Positions 42,203-51,711 are shown, counted from the stretch's first letter. The stretch is 64,000 nucleotides of DNA from Phenylobacterium zucineum HLK1 (GCF_000017265.1 NC_011144.1:2644001-2708000), one strand, 5' to 3'. Made by a program: numbers and translations. The notes: generated by a model not told the origin, from the letters alone.

Positions 42203-44254
42203 TCAGCTCGTGATGATGATGTTGCCGTAGGCGTCGATCGTGGCGGTCTGACCGCGGAGCACCACGGTCGTGGAGCTCATTTCCTCGATGACGCAGGGTC
42301 CCACGACGTTCGTACCGACCGGCAGGGCGGACCGACGGAAAATCGGCGTCTGAAGCCAGCCTTCCTCGGGCCCGTAGTAGACGGAACGCACGTCCGTCTC
42401 TGCCGCCGCGAGGCTCGAGCCGCCCTTGTGACTGGGCTCAAGCTGCTTGGGAACAACGCCGACCGCGCGCAGACGGCAGCTCACCAGAAACACCGGCTGG
42501 CCGGCGTTCTGGTATCCGAAGGCGGCCTCGTGCGCGTTGCCGAACCGGGCGAGGAAATCGTCGAGGCCCGACGGGTCTGCCGCCTCAAGCGGCACGCGCA
42601 GTTCGTGGCTCTGGCCAGCGTAGTGAGCGTCGATCGCGAGCTCCGCGCGGCGCAGCTCGGGCTCGACATTCTCGCCGGCCAGCCACCGGTCGCCCTCATC
42701 CGCCATCTCGCGCAAGGCCGCGCAGGCGCGCTCCCAGGAGGACTGCGTCGCGGCCGTCAGCTGCATCCGCACAAAGTCGAGGCTCACGTCCGACAACAAC
42801 ACGCCCCGAGCGCACATCGTACCGGGTTCCTGCGGCACGAGAATGCGGCGGATCCCCGACTCGCGAGCCACCTCGGAGGCATGCAGAGGACCGGCGCCGC
42901 CGAACGCGAAGAGAGCGATGTCCCCGACATCGTGTCCCTGCTCCGTCGTGACCGCTCGAATGGCGCGGCTCATGTTGGCGGCGGCGACCTGGATGACGCC
43001 GTAGGCGGCCTTCTCAACCGAGATGCCGAGCGGCCGCGCGATCTTCTCCTCGATGCTCGTCCAGGCGGCCTCTCGATCCACCGGCATGCGGCCGTCAAGA
43101 AGCGCGACGGGGTTGAGCCTGTTCAGGCAGATGTTGGCGTCAGTCAGCGTTGGCAGGTCGCCGCCGCGCCCGTAGGCCACGGGACCGGGATGCGCGCCGG
43201 CGCTGCGCGGACCAACCTTGAGAGCCTGGGCGTCGTCGACCTGCGCGATGCTTCCGCCCCCGGCCCCGATCACATGAATGTCGATCATCGGCAGACGGAC
43301 GGGGTAGCCGGCGACCTCGCGACTGGAGGCGAGTTTGGGCTTGCCGTCGACGACCAGCGAGACATCGGTGCTCGTGCCTCCCACGTCGAACGTGACCAGA
43401 TCCCGCACTCCAGCGGCAGCCCCCACGACGGCAGCGCCGATCACGCCGGCTGCCGGGCCGGAGAGGCAGGTCGTGACCGGCAGGCGCTTTGCGCTGTCGA
43501 TGGAGAGCAGCCCGCCGTTCGAGTGAATGATCATCGGAGCCACGGAGATGCCCCGCTCGGCGATCTTGGCCTTCAGCCTGTCGAAATAGGCCGCCATCCT
43601 CGGGCCGACATAGGCGTTGAGGACGGTCGTCGACGTCCGCTCGAACTCGCGGAATTCAGGGAGCACGCTCGACGAGGTGCTTACATACACGCCTGGAAGC
43701 TTGCGGGCGGCGATCCGGGCCGCGGCCACCTCATGTTCGGCGTTCTTGTACGCGTGGAGGAACGATATCGCGATCGCCTCGACACCCGTGGCCGCAAGCT
43801 GGTCGAGCACCCGCTCGAGTTCCGCCTCGTCGAGTGGGGAGAGCTCCTCGCCCTTTGCATTCAGTCGCTCAGCGACTTCCAGCCGGCGGTAGCGCTCCAC
43901 CAGAGGCGGCGGGCGTTTAACGGTGACGTCGTAGAGGGCGGGTCGCGTCTGGCGCCCGATCGCCAGGACATCCCGGAAGCCCTGGGTGGTGATGAGGCCG
44001 GTCGGCACCCCACGCCGCTCGATGATCATGTTGGTCGCGACGGTCGTGCCGTGGCCGATGTAGGAAATCTCGGCCGCCCCGATCTGGAACAGCTCCAGGA
44101 TCTGGGAGATGCCGTTGACGATGGCGTCGGACGGGTCGTCCGGCGTGGACGAAAGCTTGAAGTAGAGAAAGTCGCCGCTGCTCACGTTCTCGATCGTGAA
44201 GTCGGTGAACGTTCCACCTACATCGACGCCAATACGATACATACCCTTAGCCAT
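42203..44254 (-). CDS. hyuA: Hydantoinase A / N-methylhydantoinase-type ATPase subunit
   Basis: 683 residues with the ASKHA ATPase signature at the N-terminus (YRIGVDVGGTFTDFTIEN) and the second phosphate motif LVTFDVGGTSTDVSLVVDG. HyuA_N, Hydantoinase_A and a C-terminal domain ending in GPCVIEEMSSTTVVLRGQTATIDAYGNIII are in order. Exact substrate (hydantoin, oxoproline or acetone-type carboxylation) cannot be separated by sequence. It follows the TonB-receptor gene by 158 bp on the same strand, so both may share the promoter with operator copy B. Confidence 0.93.
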   Translation of the reverse strand: MAKGMYRIGVDVGGTFTDFTIENVSSGDFLYFKLSSTPDDPSDAIVNGISQILELFQIGAAEISYIGHGTTVATNMIIERRGVPTGLITTQGFRDVLAIGRQTRPALYDVTVKRPPPLVERYRRLEVAERLNAKGEELSPLDEAELERVLDQLAATGVEAIAISFLHAYKNAEHEVAAARIAARKLPGVYVSTSSSVLPEFREFERTSTTVLNAYVGPRMAAYFDRLKAKIAERGISVAPMIIHSNGGLLSIDSAKRLPVTTCLSGPAAGVIGAAVVGAAAGVRDLVTFDVGGTSTDVSLVVDGKPKLASSREVAGYPVRLPMIDIHVIGAGGGSIAQVDDAQALKVGPRSAGAHPGPVAYGRGGDLPTLTDANICLNRLNPVALLDGRMPVDREAAWTSIEEKIARPLGISVEKAAYGVIQVAAANMSRAIRAVTTEQGHDVGDIALFAFGGAGPLHASEVARESGIRRILVPQEPGTMCARGVLLSDVSLDFVRMQLTAATQSSWERACAALREMADEGDRWLAGENVEPELRRAELAIDAHYAGQSHELRVPLEAADPSGLDDFLARFGNAHEAAFGYQNAGQPVFLVSCRLRAVGVVPKQLEPSHKGGSSLAAAETDVRSVYYGPEEGWLQTPIFRRSALPVGTNVVGPCVIEEMSSTTVVLRGQTATIDAYGNIIITS

Positions 44255-44412
44255 CTTTCTTCCCGGTGACGTCGCCAGCCTTCATCGGCTCAGCTCAGAA
44301 ACACCTGCCGCCTGGGAGCTACGCGCGCCGTAACGCGCGCGACATTGAGGTCCACAGCGGACGGATGCGCGGACTACTGCAATCATCCGCCCGCTGAGGC
44401 CATGAGAACGAA

Positions 44413-46914
44413 CTAGAACTTCACCTCGACACGGCCATAGTAGAAGCCGCCGGTAAACCCGAACGGACCGAAGCGCGGATATTGGTTGTAGCCGTACTGC
44501 GCGAGCGGAATGTTGTTCGCTGGCGGATACTCATTGAAAATGTTGTCCGCGCCGGCGGCCACGGTCACCTGATCGGTGAGGCTGTACCTGACCTGAGCGT
44601 TCGCGATCCACTGGGACGGGAAGAAGCGATCCAGCGCGGCGGTTGAGCCGGGCGCTGTGAACTCATCGTAGCGAACACCCTGGAGATTGAGCTCGAACTT
44701 GTCCCGGGTCCAATTGACCCCCAGGGCGACTTTGCTCTCCGGAACAGCTTCGGTCAGGTAACCGCGAGCCACGCGATCCACCTGGACGTATGCGGCGCCC
44801 AGCGCGCTGAGCGCCGCTGGATTGGGATCGATGTGAGTGATCTTCGTCTTGTTGATGTTGACGGCCGCCGTCAGCTTCAGATTGCCGAAGTTCTCAAGAT
44901 CCTTGCGATATGTGGCGATGATGTCGACGCCCGACGTCCGTGTGCTCACCGCATTGGTGAAATACTGTCCCGTCAGGTTTCGATCGATACCGTTCGCCGC
45001 AAGAATATTGGCGACTGCAGCGCCTTGCAGGATGCTCCCAAGGACAATCCGGTCGTCGAGTTTGACGGTGTACCCGTCGATGGTGACGTTGAAGTTGGGA
45101 GCTGGGCTGATCGTGAGGCCCACGCTCGCGTCAACCGACTTCTCCGGCTTCAACGGCGATGAACCAAGCGCGACCGCCGCCGGGTGTCCAACCGGCAGAA
45201 TCTGGTTGGTGATGACCGTGCCCAGGTTCGCTGCGGCGGTGCTCGGGGTCACGCTCGCCTTGGAATAGTGCTGCTGCGCCAGGCTCGGCGCACGGAAGCC
45301 GTTGCCGAAGGAGCCCCGCAGCGACAGCCATTCATTGAGCTTGTATCGACCATCGATCTTTCCCACGAGGCTCGTGCCCGACGAGTCGTCGTAGTTTTCG
45401 ATCCGCCCCGCCGTCCCCACGAACAGACGATCCGTCGGCTCATAACCAAGCTCGACATAGCCGGCGACGACGTTCCGGCTCCACGAGCCGGAGTCGGCGG
45501 GCCGCAGGCCCGGAGCGAAGAACGCTCCGCCCGGCAGCGGCACGCCCGCGAACGCCTGGCCGGCGGGCCTCACGTAGGTCCCCAGGACGTAGCTCGCCGG
45601 CTCGCCGGGGGAGATCTTGAAACGCTCCAGTCGGTGCTGAGCCCCGAACGACACCTGCAGCGCGCCGCCCCCGGCAAGATCGAAACGACGCGTGACGTCC
45701 AGCGAGTTTACCCACTCGCGCGCGGAGAGGGCGCCGATGTAGAAGTCGGTCTGGGTCGTCGGCCCGAGGCTCGCATTCAGGCTTTCCAGCATATCCTGCG
45801 GGGCGCGGTTCTCGCCGAGGCTGGACGAAAGGTTCCAGTTCCAGTCGTTGAGGTCCCCGCGGAGACCGATGGCGAGCGCGCCGTCCGTTTCCCGGATCCG
45901 CTGAACCGGATAGGCGAAGTTCGGGTAGATCTCCGGAAGTGCGACCGACTGGTTGGGAATGATCGGCGGGTAGATGATGTCCGTGATGCGGCGGCCGTAC
46001 GTACCAAAGGCGTACGCCTCGAGCTCTCCGATCTGTTGTTTTCCGTTGAACCCGATCTGCCACTGCTTGGCCGGGAAGATGCCAAAGCCGCGACTGATGA
46101 GGCGATTGACCGTGGCCTCCCGCGGATCGGGCTGGCCATTCGCCAGCCTCGGATAAAGCTGAACGGTGGAGGCGACGGGGAATGAGCGGTCGGATCGGTT
46201 CTGCCGGGTGACGGAAAAGAACAGGTTCAGGGAGCCGGCGTCTGATATGCCGAAGCCGTAATCACCCCGGATGAGCAGTTGCTCGCCGTCGCTACGGTCC
46301 ATGTTCTGGCCGTACTGAGCGCTGAGTGAGCCGCCCTCGGTGTCCTTGAGCAGGACGTTGATGACACCGGAGATCGCGTCCGAACCGTACTGCGCCGCCG
46401 CCCCTTCCCGAAGGACTTCAATTCTGCTGATGGCGGATGTCGGGATCATGCCCAGATCGACTGGGGCAGAACCGTTGTAGAGGCCCTGGCCGACGTTGAT
46501 CAGTGACGTGTGGTGACGGCGCAGACCATTCACCAGCACAAGGGTGTGATCAGGATTCAGGCCTCGCAGGCCGCCGGTCAGAATAGCGCTTGAAGTGCCC
46601 GAACCCGCCTTCGTGGTGTAGTTGAACGACGGGACCTGCAGTTGCATGTCCTGGTAGAGGTTGGCGTGACCGCCCTTCGCAATCTCCTCCCCCGAGAGGA
46701 CGTCGATCGGAGTCGGGCTATCCAGCTTGGAGCGAGGCTGCCCGCGGACACCCGTGACAACCACTTCAGTCAAGGTATCCGCCCCGCCTTGCCCGCTGGG
46801 GTCAGCCGCCTGGGCATGAGCCGATGAGGCGAACACCGCCCCCGCGAAAATCGCTGCGGCTGAGGTGTTCCGGAAGAGCCGAACCCGCCCGCCCCGATTG
46901 CATTCCTGCGCCAT
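44413..46914 (-). CDS. TonB-dependent outer-membrane receptor
   Basis: 833 residues. Signal peptide (FRNTSAAAIFAGAVFASSAHAQ), then TonB-box-like LTEVVVTGVRG and a plug domain (SPTPIDVLSGEEIAKGG...EVLREGAAAQYGSDAISGVINVLLKD). A 22-strand barrel ends in the C-terminal aromatic motif GGFYYGRVEVKF. ATG 46914 has AAGGGGG at good spacing; codons further upstream lack a signal sequence. It imports a substrate too large for porins, or scarce. Operator copy B lies 81 bp upstream. Confidence 0.93.
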   Translation of the reverse strand: MAQECNRGGRVRLFRNTSAAAIFAGAVFASSAHAQAADPSGQGGADTLTEVVVTGVRGQPRSKLDSPTPIDVLSGEEIAKGGHANLYQDMQLQVPSFNYTTKAGSGTSSAILTGGLRGLNPDHTLVLVNGLRRHHTSLINVGQGLYNGSAPVDLGMIPTSAISRIEVLREGAAAQYGSDAISGVINVLLKDTEGGSLSAQYGQNMDRSDGEQLLIRGDYGFGISDAGSLNLFFSVTRQNRSDRSFPVASTVQLYPRLANGQPDPREATVNRLISRGFGIFPAKQWQIGFNGKQQIGELEAYAFGTYGRRITDIIYPPIIPNQSVALPEIYPNFAYPVQRIRETDGALAIGLRGDLNDWNWNLSSSLGENRAPQDMLESLNASLGPTTQTDFYIGALSAREWVNSLDVTRRFDLAGGGALQVSFGAQHRLERFKISPGEPASYVLGTYVRPAGQAFAGVPLPGGAFFAPGLRPADSGSWSRNVVAGYVELGYEPTDRLFVGTAGRIENYDDSSGTSLVGKIDGRYKLNEWLSLRGSFGNGFRAPSLAQQHYSKASVTPSTAAANLGTVITNQILPVGHPAAVALGSSPLKPEKSVDASVGLTISPAPNFNVTIDGYTVKLDDRIVLGSILQGAAVANILAANGIDRNLTGQYFTNAVSTRTSGVDIIATYRKDLENFGNLKLTAAVNINKTKITHIDPNPAALSALGAAYVQVDRVARGYLTEAVPESKVALGVNWTRDKFELNLQGVRYDEFTAPGSTAALDRFFPSQWIANAQVRYSLTDQVTVAAGADNIFNEYPPANNIPLAQYGYNQYPRFGPFGFTGGFYYGRVEVKF

Positions 46915-46995
46915 ACCAACCCCCTTGAATTGCTGTCGTTTGGCCGCATTGGGCATGCGCCATGGACGTGCACTATGCTGAAGCCAATCGATGCA

Positions 46996-47038
46996 CTCAA
47001 AGACCGATAACGCTGTCACGTATTCTTCAAGGTTATGG
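46996..47038 (-). promoter_or_regulatory. Two-part operator, copy B (TonB receptor promoter)
   Basis: CTCAAAGAC (46996-47004), 14 bp, then CGTATTCTTCAAGGTTATGG (47019-47038). Same orientation relative to its target as copies A and C, with the same 14-bp gap. Confidence 0.7.
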
Positions 47039-47111
47039 GACCTGGGCTGTCACATTTCACCGGGACGCGCGCCATTCCCGGCTTGCCCCTCGTCATTTGG
47101 ACCAGCGTCAG

Positions 47112-47145
47112 GGCCTAAAAAGAACCCCGGCCGTTACGACCGGGG
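47112..47145 (-). terminator. Rho-independent terminator of the oxidase-ridA operon
   Basis: CCCCGG (47125-47130) pairs with CCGGGG (47140-47145), extended by two more inner pairs. On the minus strand it is followed by TTCTTTTTAGG. It lies 66 bp after the RidA stop and separates that operon from the TonB-receptor promoter. Confidence 0.78.
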
Positions 47146-47211
47146 CGAAGTTCTGCGTCCGGCGGGGAGGAGAATGCCGGACGGGTCGTGTGTCGGGCGC
47201 GCGACGGAGGC

Positions 47212-47571
47212 TTAAGTGGCCACCGCCGCCACCATCGTGATCTCGACCAGGACGTTCGGCGCTGCCATCTCGCACTGAGCTGTGGCCCTTGCCGGCGCAT
47301 GCTCGGGCGACATCCAGCCGTCCCAGACCTCGTTCATGCCAGCGAAGTCGCGCGCGATATCCTTGAGCCAGATCTGCGCCGATAGGATTCGGGTGCGGTC
47401 CGATCCCGCCTCCGCGAGCGCCTTGTCCGCCTTCGCCAGCGCTTGCGCCGTCTGGCTACGAATGTCGCCGCTACGATCATCAGCGGCCTGGCCGCCCAGG
47501 AAGGCGAGCCCATTGTGAATCACGACGCGGCCCCGCCGAGGATTCGTCGCGATCCGTTCGATGTCGCTCAT
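47212..47571 (-). CDS. ridA: RidA/YjgF family enamine/imine deaminase
   Basis: 119 residues of the RidA fold (VVIHNGLAFLGGQAADDRSGDIRSQTAQALAKADKALAEAGSDRTRILSAQIWLKDIARDFAGMNEVWDGWM...PARATAQCEMAAPNVLVEITMVAA). The Arg in PARATAQCEM matches the substrate-carboxylate-binding Arg of active RidA proteins. It would hydrolyse imine intermediates released by the flavoprotein oxidases of the same operon. Gap to the upstream oxidase gene is 35 bp. Confidence 0.92.
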   Translation of the reverse strand: MSDIERIATNPRRGRVVIHNGLAFLGGQAADDRSGDIRSQTAQALAKADKALAEAGSDRTRILSAQIWLKDIARDFAGMNEVWDGWMSPEHAPARATAQCEMAAPNVLVEITMVAAVAT

Positions 47572-47606
47572 GTACGTCTCCGGTCCTGCGCTCTCTGGCG
47601 GAATGG

Positions 47607-48788
47607 CTAATCGTCGGAGGCGGCGAGCGGCGCGCGCGCTTCGCCGTCCCGCGTCGAGCGCCTGTTAAGTTTTCCCGCTGTCATCAGCCGACCGGGTTGG
47701 AGTCCGTTCAGGTCGAACGCCGTCTGTCCCGTCAGCATCAGATCGGCCGCAGCCACGCCCAGAGCCGGCACCAGCTGAAAGCCGTGCCCACAAAACCCGA
47801 ACAGGTGCAGCAGACCCGGCGCCGTCGGCGACAATCCGGCGATCGCAATATCATCGCTGGTCCTGGCTTCGAGCCCCGCCCAGCTCCGGACGATCCTCAG
47901 ACCGGCGACGCTCGGGAAGAGAGCGACCGCCGCCGCGGCGGATCTGGCCAGGGTGCGGATGTCGACCTCGGCTGTCTCGTTCGCCAGATCGGCCCGCCCC
48001 TGCTGGCCGCCGCCGATCAGAAGCGTGCCCTGGTCGGTCTGCTTGAAGGAGAGCTTGCGGCCCGCGGTGCTCACAGTCGGGCGGACAAAAGGTGCGATGC
48101 GCTCGGTGACGATCATCATCGAGGCCTTGGTGTCGAGCGGGATGTGGTCACCGGCCATCGCGGCGATTTCTCCCGCCCAGGCCCCGGCTGCGTTTACGAC
48201 CAGCGGCGCTTCAAACCACGCCGGCCCGGCGCCAATGCGCCAGACGCCATCGCGTCGCTCCAGCTGTGTGACGCCCGTTCCCTCGCAGACGACGACGCCC
48301 GCCTCGGTTGCTGCACGAAGATAGGCGGCCAGCGTCCGGTGAGGATCGGCCGCGCCATCGTCCTTGGCGAAGGCGCCACCGATGCAGTGGCGGGCCAGGC
48401 CAGGCACGAGTTCGCGGAGCTGCGCGGCGTCCACCAGCTCCTCGTTGTAAAAGCCGTCTCTGCGGAGGTGGTCCACACGGGCCCTGATCCGCTCGAGCTC
48501 AGCCTCCGTCTCAGCTACCTGAAGCTGGCCGTGCGCATGGAAGCCGCAGTCATCCCCGACGATCTCGGCGATTCCGTGCCACATGGTCATCGCGGCCAGC
48601 GAAAGCGGCAGTTCGGCGCGCGCCCGGCCAAGCGTGCGAACGCCGGCGGCCGAGGCGCCGGATGAATGCCGGCCGACGCGGCGGCGTTCCAGCAGGGTCA
48701 CCCGGGCCCCGCGGCGGGCGATCTGCAGGGCGGCCGACAGGCCATGAAGGCCGCCGCCGATGACCAGCACGTCGGCCTTGGCGCTCAT
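47607..48788 (-). CDS. FAD-dependent amino-acid oxidase/dehydrogenase subunit (DadA/HcnC/OoxB-like)
   Basis: 393 residues. The N-terminal Rossmann motif VLVIGGGLHGLSAALQIARRGARVTLLERRRVGRHSSGASAAG binds FAD. The DAO fold continues to VRSWAGLEARTSDDIAIAGLSPTAPGLLHLFGFCGHGFQLVPALGVAAADLML. It has the gene order of the beta subunit in HcnABC, octopine/nopaline oxidase and D-hydroxyproline dehydrogenase complexes, beside a 2Fe-2S and an FAD/NAD subunit. It would oxidise the C-N bond of a secondary or D-amino acid-like compound; the substrate is not defined. Confidence 0.88.
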   Translation of the reverse strand: MSAKADVLVIGGGLHGLSAALQIARRGARVTLLERRRVGRHSSGASAAGVRTLGRARAELPLSLAAMTMWHGIAEIVGDDCGFHAHGQLQVAETEAELERIRARVDHLRRDGFYNEELVDAAQLRELVPGLARHCIGGAFAKDDGAADPHRTLAAYLRAATEAGVVVCEGTGVTQLERRDGVWRIGAGPAWFEAPLVVNAAGAWAGEIAAMAGDHIPLDTKASMMIVTERIAPFVRPTVSTAGRKLSFKQTDQGTLLIGGGQQGRADLANETAEVDIRTLARSAAAAVALFPSVAGLRIVRSWAGLEARTSDDIAIAGLSPTAPGLLHLFGFCGHGFQLVPALGVAAADLMLTGQTAFDLNGLQPGRLMTAGKLNRRSTRDGEARAPLAASDD

Positions 48789-50143
48789 GCGTCAGTCTCC
48801 AGGGAGGCGAGCTCCTTCAGGGTCAGCGGCTTCAATGGCGGGCGGATCTTCAGGAACCCGACGGCCCCAAATGGCAGCTGATGGGTCTCGGCCGTCAGGC
48901 GGGAGAGCGTCGGCGCGCATTGCCGCCCCTGGCACGGCCCCATACCCGCACGGGTCGTCGCCTTCACACCGTCGGGACCAAGGTGAGGACGATCTCGCAA
49001 GGCGGTCCGGACCTGCCCGGCCGTCACCTCTTCGCAGCGGCAGACCATCGTCGAGTCTGGGATGCCCAGCGTCATCCCCGGAAACGCGGCGTCGAGAAAC
49101 CGTCGGAAACGGGCATTGTTCGCCAGCGTCCGGCGAAGCGGCGCCGCTTCGGCCTCCGCCTCCCTCGGTGAGAGCTTGCCGGCCGCCCTTGCGACGCCGA
49201 TTGCGGCCAGACGGCCTGACACTGGCGCCATACGAGCTCCGCCGATCGTCGCCGCGTCGCCCGCGACAAAGATCGACGGTTTCGACGTCGCGCCGTAGCC
49301 ATCCGTCACAGGCTCGAATGCCCGCTGCGAAACGTTCCACTGATGCTCGCAGCCGGCGGCGAGGGTCGCGTGAACCCCCGGGATGACGCCGTCGTGGACG
49401 AGCAGATGCTCGGTCGGGATCTCACCCGTCCGTCCGCCGCGCGTCTTATAGCGCACTCCCGTCAGCCGTTCGGAACCGAGCGCTTCGAGCGCTACGACGC
49501 CGCGGATGATCCGCCGCCGCGAGCGCGGCAGCAGCCAGTTCAGGCCGCGGATCAGATCCGCGGCGCCATAGCGGAGGGCTCCGAGCAGATGCGGGGCGGC
49601 TGCCACAGCGCGTCCAGGCGGCGTCGTGTCGATGACGCCGGCCACCTCTCCGCCCGCGTCGACGAGCTGCTGGATGTACAGCAGCAGCAGCGGACCGCTG
49701 CCCGCAAGCCAGACCGGACGATCCGGGATCTGCCTGGCGGTCTTGAGCAGGATCTGCGCGGCCCCGACTGTCATCACCCCGGGCAACTGCCATCCAGGGA
49801 ACGGCATCGGCCGCTCCTGAGCGCCCGTGGCGAACACCACGAACGCCGGTTCCAGCATCCGCGCCTCACCCCCGCTGGACAGGAACACCCTCGGCCCGCC
49901 CTCGATCTGCCAGACTTCGGTCGAAGGCAGATAGTCTCCCCCACCATGGCGGAACCGCGTGACCAGCGCGGCGCCGCCCTGTTCTTCCGCTGTCTTCGCT
50001 TCGCGGGTTTCGATTGCAGCGAAGATGCGCCCGCCGGGCGCCGGCTGATCGTCGACGACGGTGACGGAAAAGCCCCTGGCCTGCAGGTCCAGGGCGGCGG
50101 ACATGCCGGCCGGACCGGCCCCGATGACAAGGACGTCCGTCAT
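48785..50143 (-). CDS. FAD/NAD(P)-binding oxidoreductase subunit (HcnB/OoxA-like)
   Basis: 452 residues. GAGPAGMSAALDLQARGFSVTVVDD binds FAD, a central ATGAQERPMPFPGWQLPGVMTVGAAQILLK and NADH-type LAGSGPLLLLYIQQL follow, then FVAGDAATIGGARMAP. The C-terminal region has a Cys-rich BFD-like cluster (MVCRCEEVTAGQVRTALR...GMGPCQGRQCAPT). This is the alpha-subunit architecture of opine oxidases, HcnB and D-hydroxyproline dehydrogenase. Overlaps its neighbours by 4 bp. Confidence 0.9.
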   Translation of the reverse strand: MTDVLVIGAGPAGMSAALDLQARGFSVTVVDDQPAPGGRIFAAIETREAKTAEEQGGAALVTRFRHGGGDYLPSTEVWQIEGGPRVFLSSGGEARMLEPAFVVFATGAQERPMPFPGWQLPGVMTVGAAQILLKTARQIPDRPVWLAGSGPLLLLYIQQLVDAGGEVAGVIDTTPPGRAVAAAPHLLGALRYGAADLIRGLNWLLPRSRRRIIRGVVALEALGSERLTGVRYKTRGGRTGEIPTEHLLVHDGVIPGVHATLAAGCEHQWNVSQRAFEPVTDGYGATSKPSIFVAGDAATIGGARMAPVSGRLAAIGVARAAGKLSPREAEAEAAPLRRTLANNARFRRFLDAAFPGMTLGIPDSTMVCRCEEVTAGQVRTALRDRPHLGPDGVKATTRAGMGPCQGRQCAPTLSRLTAETHQLPFGAVGFLKIRPPLKPLTLKELASLETDA

Positions 50144-50451
50144 TGCTCGACCGAACTCAGAGGATCGGGTCGGCCGGATTGTCGTCGGACGACCATGCCG
50201 TGGCGCGCGCGGATCATGCAGGTCCGGCTGCTCACCTCGCCGTCAACCTCGGCGAGACAGTCGAAACAGACACCCATCATGCAGAAGGGCGCACGCGCAG
50301 CGCCCCCGATGGGCGTCGTGCGAGAGATATGAGGCGGAGTCCGAAGAAGGATGGCGGAGAGCGGCTCACCCTCCTCCACCAGAAGGGCCTGGCCATCGAC
50401 CATGATGGTCACGGATCTGGCTGACCGCTTGGACTGGAGCTTACGGAACAT
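50140..50451 (-). CDS. (2Fe-2S)-binding subunit (HcnA/Fer2_4-like)
   Basis: 103-residue ferredoxin-like subunit. The cluster ligands are visible in APFCMMGVCFDCLAEVDGEVSSRTC (CxxxxCxxC...C). ATG 50451 gives the family-like start MFRKLQSKRSARSVTIMVDGQALLVEEGEPLSAILL; the frame is open further upstream but without matching sequence. First gene of the four-gene operon that ends with ridA. Confidence 0.9.
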   Translation of the reverse strand: MFRKLQSKRSARSVTIMVDGQALLVEEGEPLSAILLRTPPHISRTTPIGGAARAPFCMMGVCFDCLAEVDGEVSSRTCMIRARHGMVVRRQSGRPDPLSSVEQ

Positions 50452-50724
50452 CTGATACTTTCGGTCTGCGGATGCGCAGATGGATCGCGGGCTGCCGGCT
50501 CGGTGGCCGGCGCGGCGGCGCCATTCAACCAGCGCCTGACTCCACGGAACGCCGGGCGCCGGGCGCCCTGCGGGCTTCAGAGGCTGCTGCCGGCGACCAT
50601 GACGTTCCGAGGCAAGCGAAGCTGAAGCTGACGGGTCGCTTCGTGACCGTTCATCCTGACGTCCCCCTGTCGCCCAGATGGCGAGTTTTCTGGAGACGCC
50701 ATTCGGCGCAAACGGCACAATTCC

Positions 50725-50767
50725 GTCAAAGTCGAAAAGGCGAGAGGCCTATTCGCCAGGGTTATGG
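50725..50767 (-). promoter_or_regulatory. Two-part operator, copy C (oxidase operon)
   Basis: GTCAAAGTC (50725-50733), 14 bp, then CCTATTCGCCAGGGTTATGG (50748-50767). It is oriented toward the oxidase operon, whose first start lies 273 bp away, implying a long leader or a promoter well upstream. Confidence 0.68.
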
Positions 50768-50787
50768 GAACCGGTCGGCGAGGAAGT

Positions 50788-51711
50788 CTATGGCTCGATC
50801 ATCAGAGACGAAGAGATCTCCGTGGCTTTGCGCCGGAGCTCCTCAACGAAGGCGTCGACGATATGCGCATTCCGGCTATCTGCACTCCGGCAGAGCTGGA
50901 AGTTGTAGGGCAACTCAGGTGCGAAGCGTCGGACTGTCACCCGGCTTTCCAGACCGCTCACCATCAGCGGATGGACAAGGGACACGCCAAGACCAGCTCC
51001 GACGAATTCGCAGACGGTCAGGGCGTTGTTGGCGACGAGGGCGATCTGCGGCGTGACCCTGTAGGACTCGAACATCTCGCTCACCAGGTGGCTCACATAG
51101 ATGTCCGAGTCGAAGGCGATGAACGGCGCCCCCTCGAGGTCATCGGGTTCGATCAGGCGCTTCGTCGCCAGCGGGTGATCCTTGGGCATGACGCAGGCCA
51201 GGGGCTGAAGCATCAGCGGCTCGAGCGTGACGTAAGGATTGTCCACCCTTGCGCTGACCAGCCCGACATCGAGCTTCCGGGCGATCAGCCAGTCCACCAC
51301 CCACTGCGAGCTCAGGGACTGGACCGAGCAGAAGATGGCGGGCCTCGCCTTCAGGAAATCGGTCGCCGCCTGCTGGATGAACGAGCTCGCCAGGGCGGGG
51401 AGCACTCCGATCGCCAGGCGCCCCTGCTGCTCGCGCCGGATCGCCTCCACGACATTCTCGACCTGACGGATGCCGCCGAAGATGCGGCCCACTTCCTCAT
51501 AAAGGCGCATCCCGTGCTCTGTCGGCGCCAGCCGGCCCTTCACCCGGTCGAACAAACGGAGGCCAGTGTCGTATTCGAGATGAGCCACAAGCTTACTCAT
51601 GGCGGGTTGCGAGACATTGAGGACCTGCGCCGCGCGGCTGATGGTGCCGTTCTCTATGACCGCCTTGAAGGCCTCGATCTGGCGCAGGTTCAGATGACGC
51701 CGCATTGCCAT
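50788..51711 (-). CDS. LysR-family regulator (OccR/NocR-like), probable regulator of the nitrogen-compound regulon
   Basis: 307 residues. HTH: HLNLRQIEAFKAVIENGTISRAAQVLNVSQPAMSKLVAHLEYDTGLRLFDRVKGRLAPTEHG, close in style to the opine regulators OccR and NocR. A LysR substrate-binding domain follows (about residues 95-290). ATG 51711 lies inside operator copy D; a second ATG at 51705 is also possible. It stands next to the oxidase operon, and the four operator copies have a T-N11-A core, as LysR sites do. Confidence 0.88.
   Translation of the reverse strand: MAMRRHLNLRQIEAFKAVIENGTISRAAQVLNVSQPAMSKLVAHLEYDTGLRLFDRVKGRLAPTEHGMRLYEEVGRIFGGIRQVENVVEAIRREQQGRLAIGVLPALASSFIQQAATDFLKARPAIFCSVQSLSSQWVVDWLIARKLDVGLVSARVDNPYVTLEPLMLQPLACVMPKDHPLATKRLIEPDDLEGAPFIAFDSDIYVSHLVSEMFESYRVTPQIALVANNALTVCEFVGAGLGVSLVHPLMVSGLESRVTVRRFAPELPYNFQLCRSADSRNAHIVDAFVEELRRKATEISSSLMIEP

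Noticed and set aside
44255-44412. Terminator between the TonB receptor and hyuA
   Set aside because: The CGCGCG repeats near 44330 give only a weak 6-bp stem without a U-tract, so co-transcription is left open.
50452-50718. N-terminal extension of the 2Fe-2S subunit
   Set aside because: The extension is Arg/Ser/Pro-rich and unlike the family; similarity starts at MFRKLQSKRS (50451).
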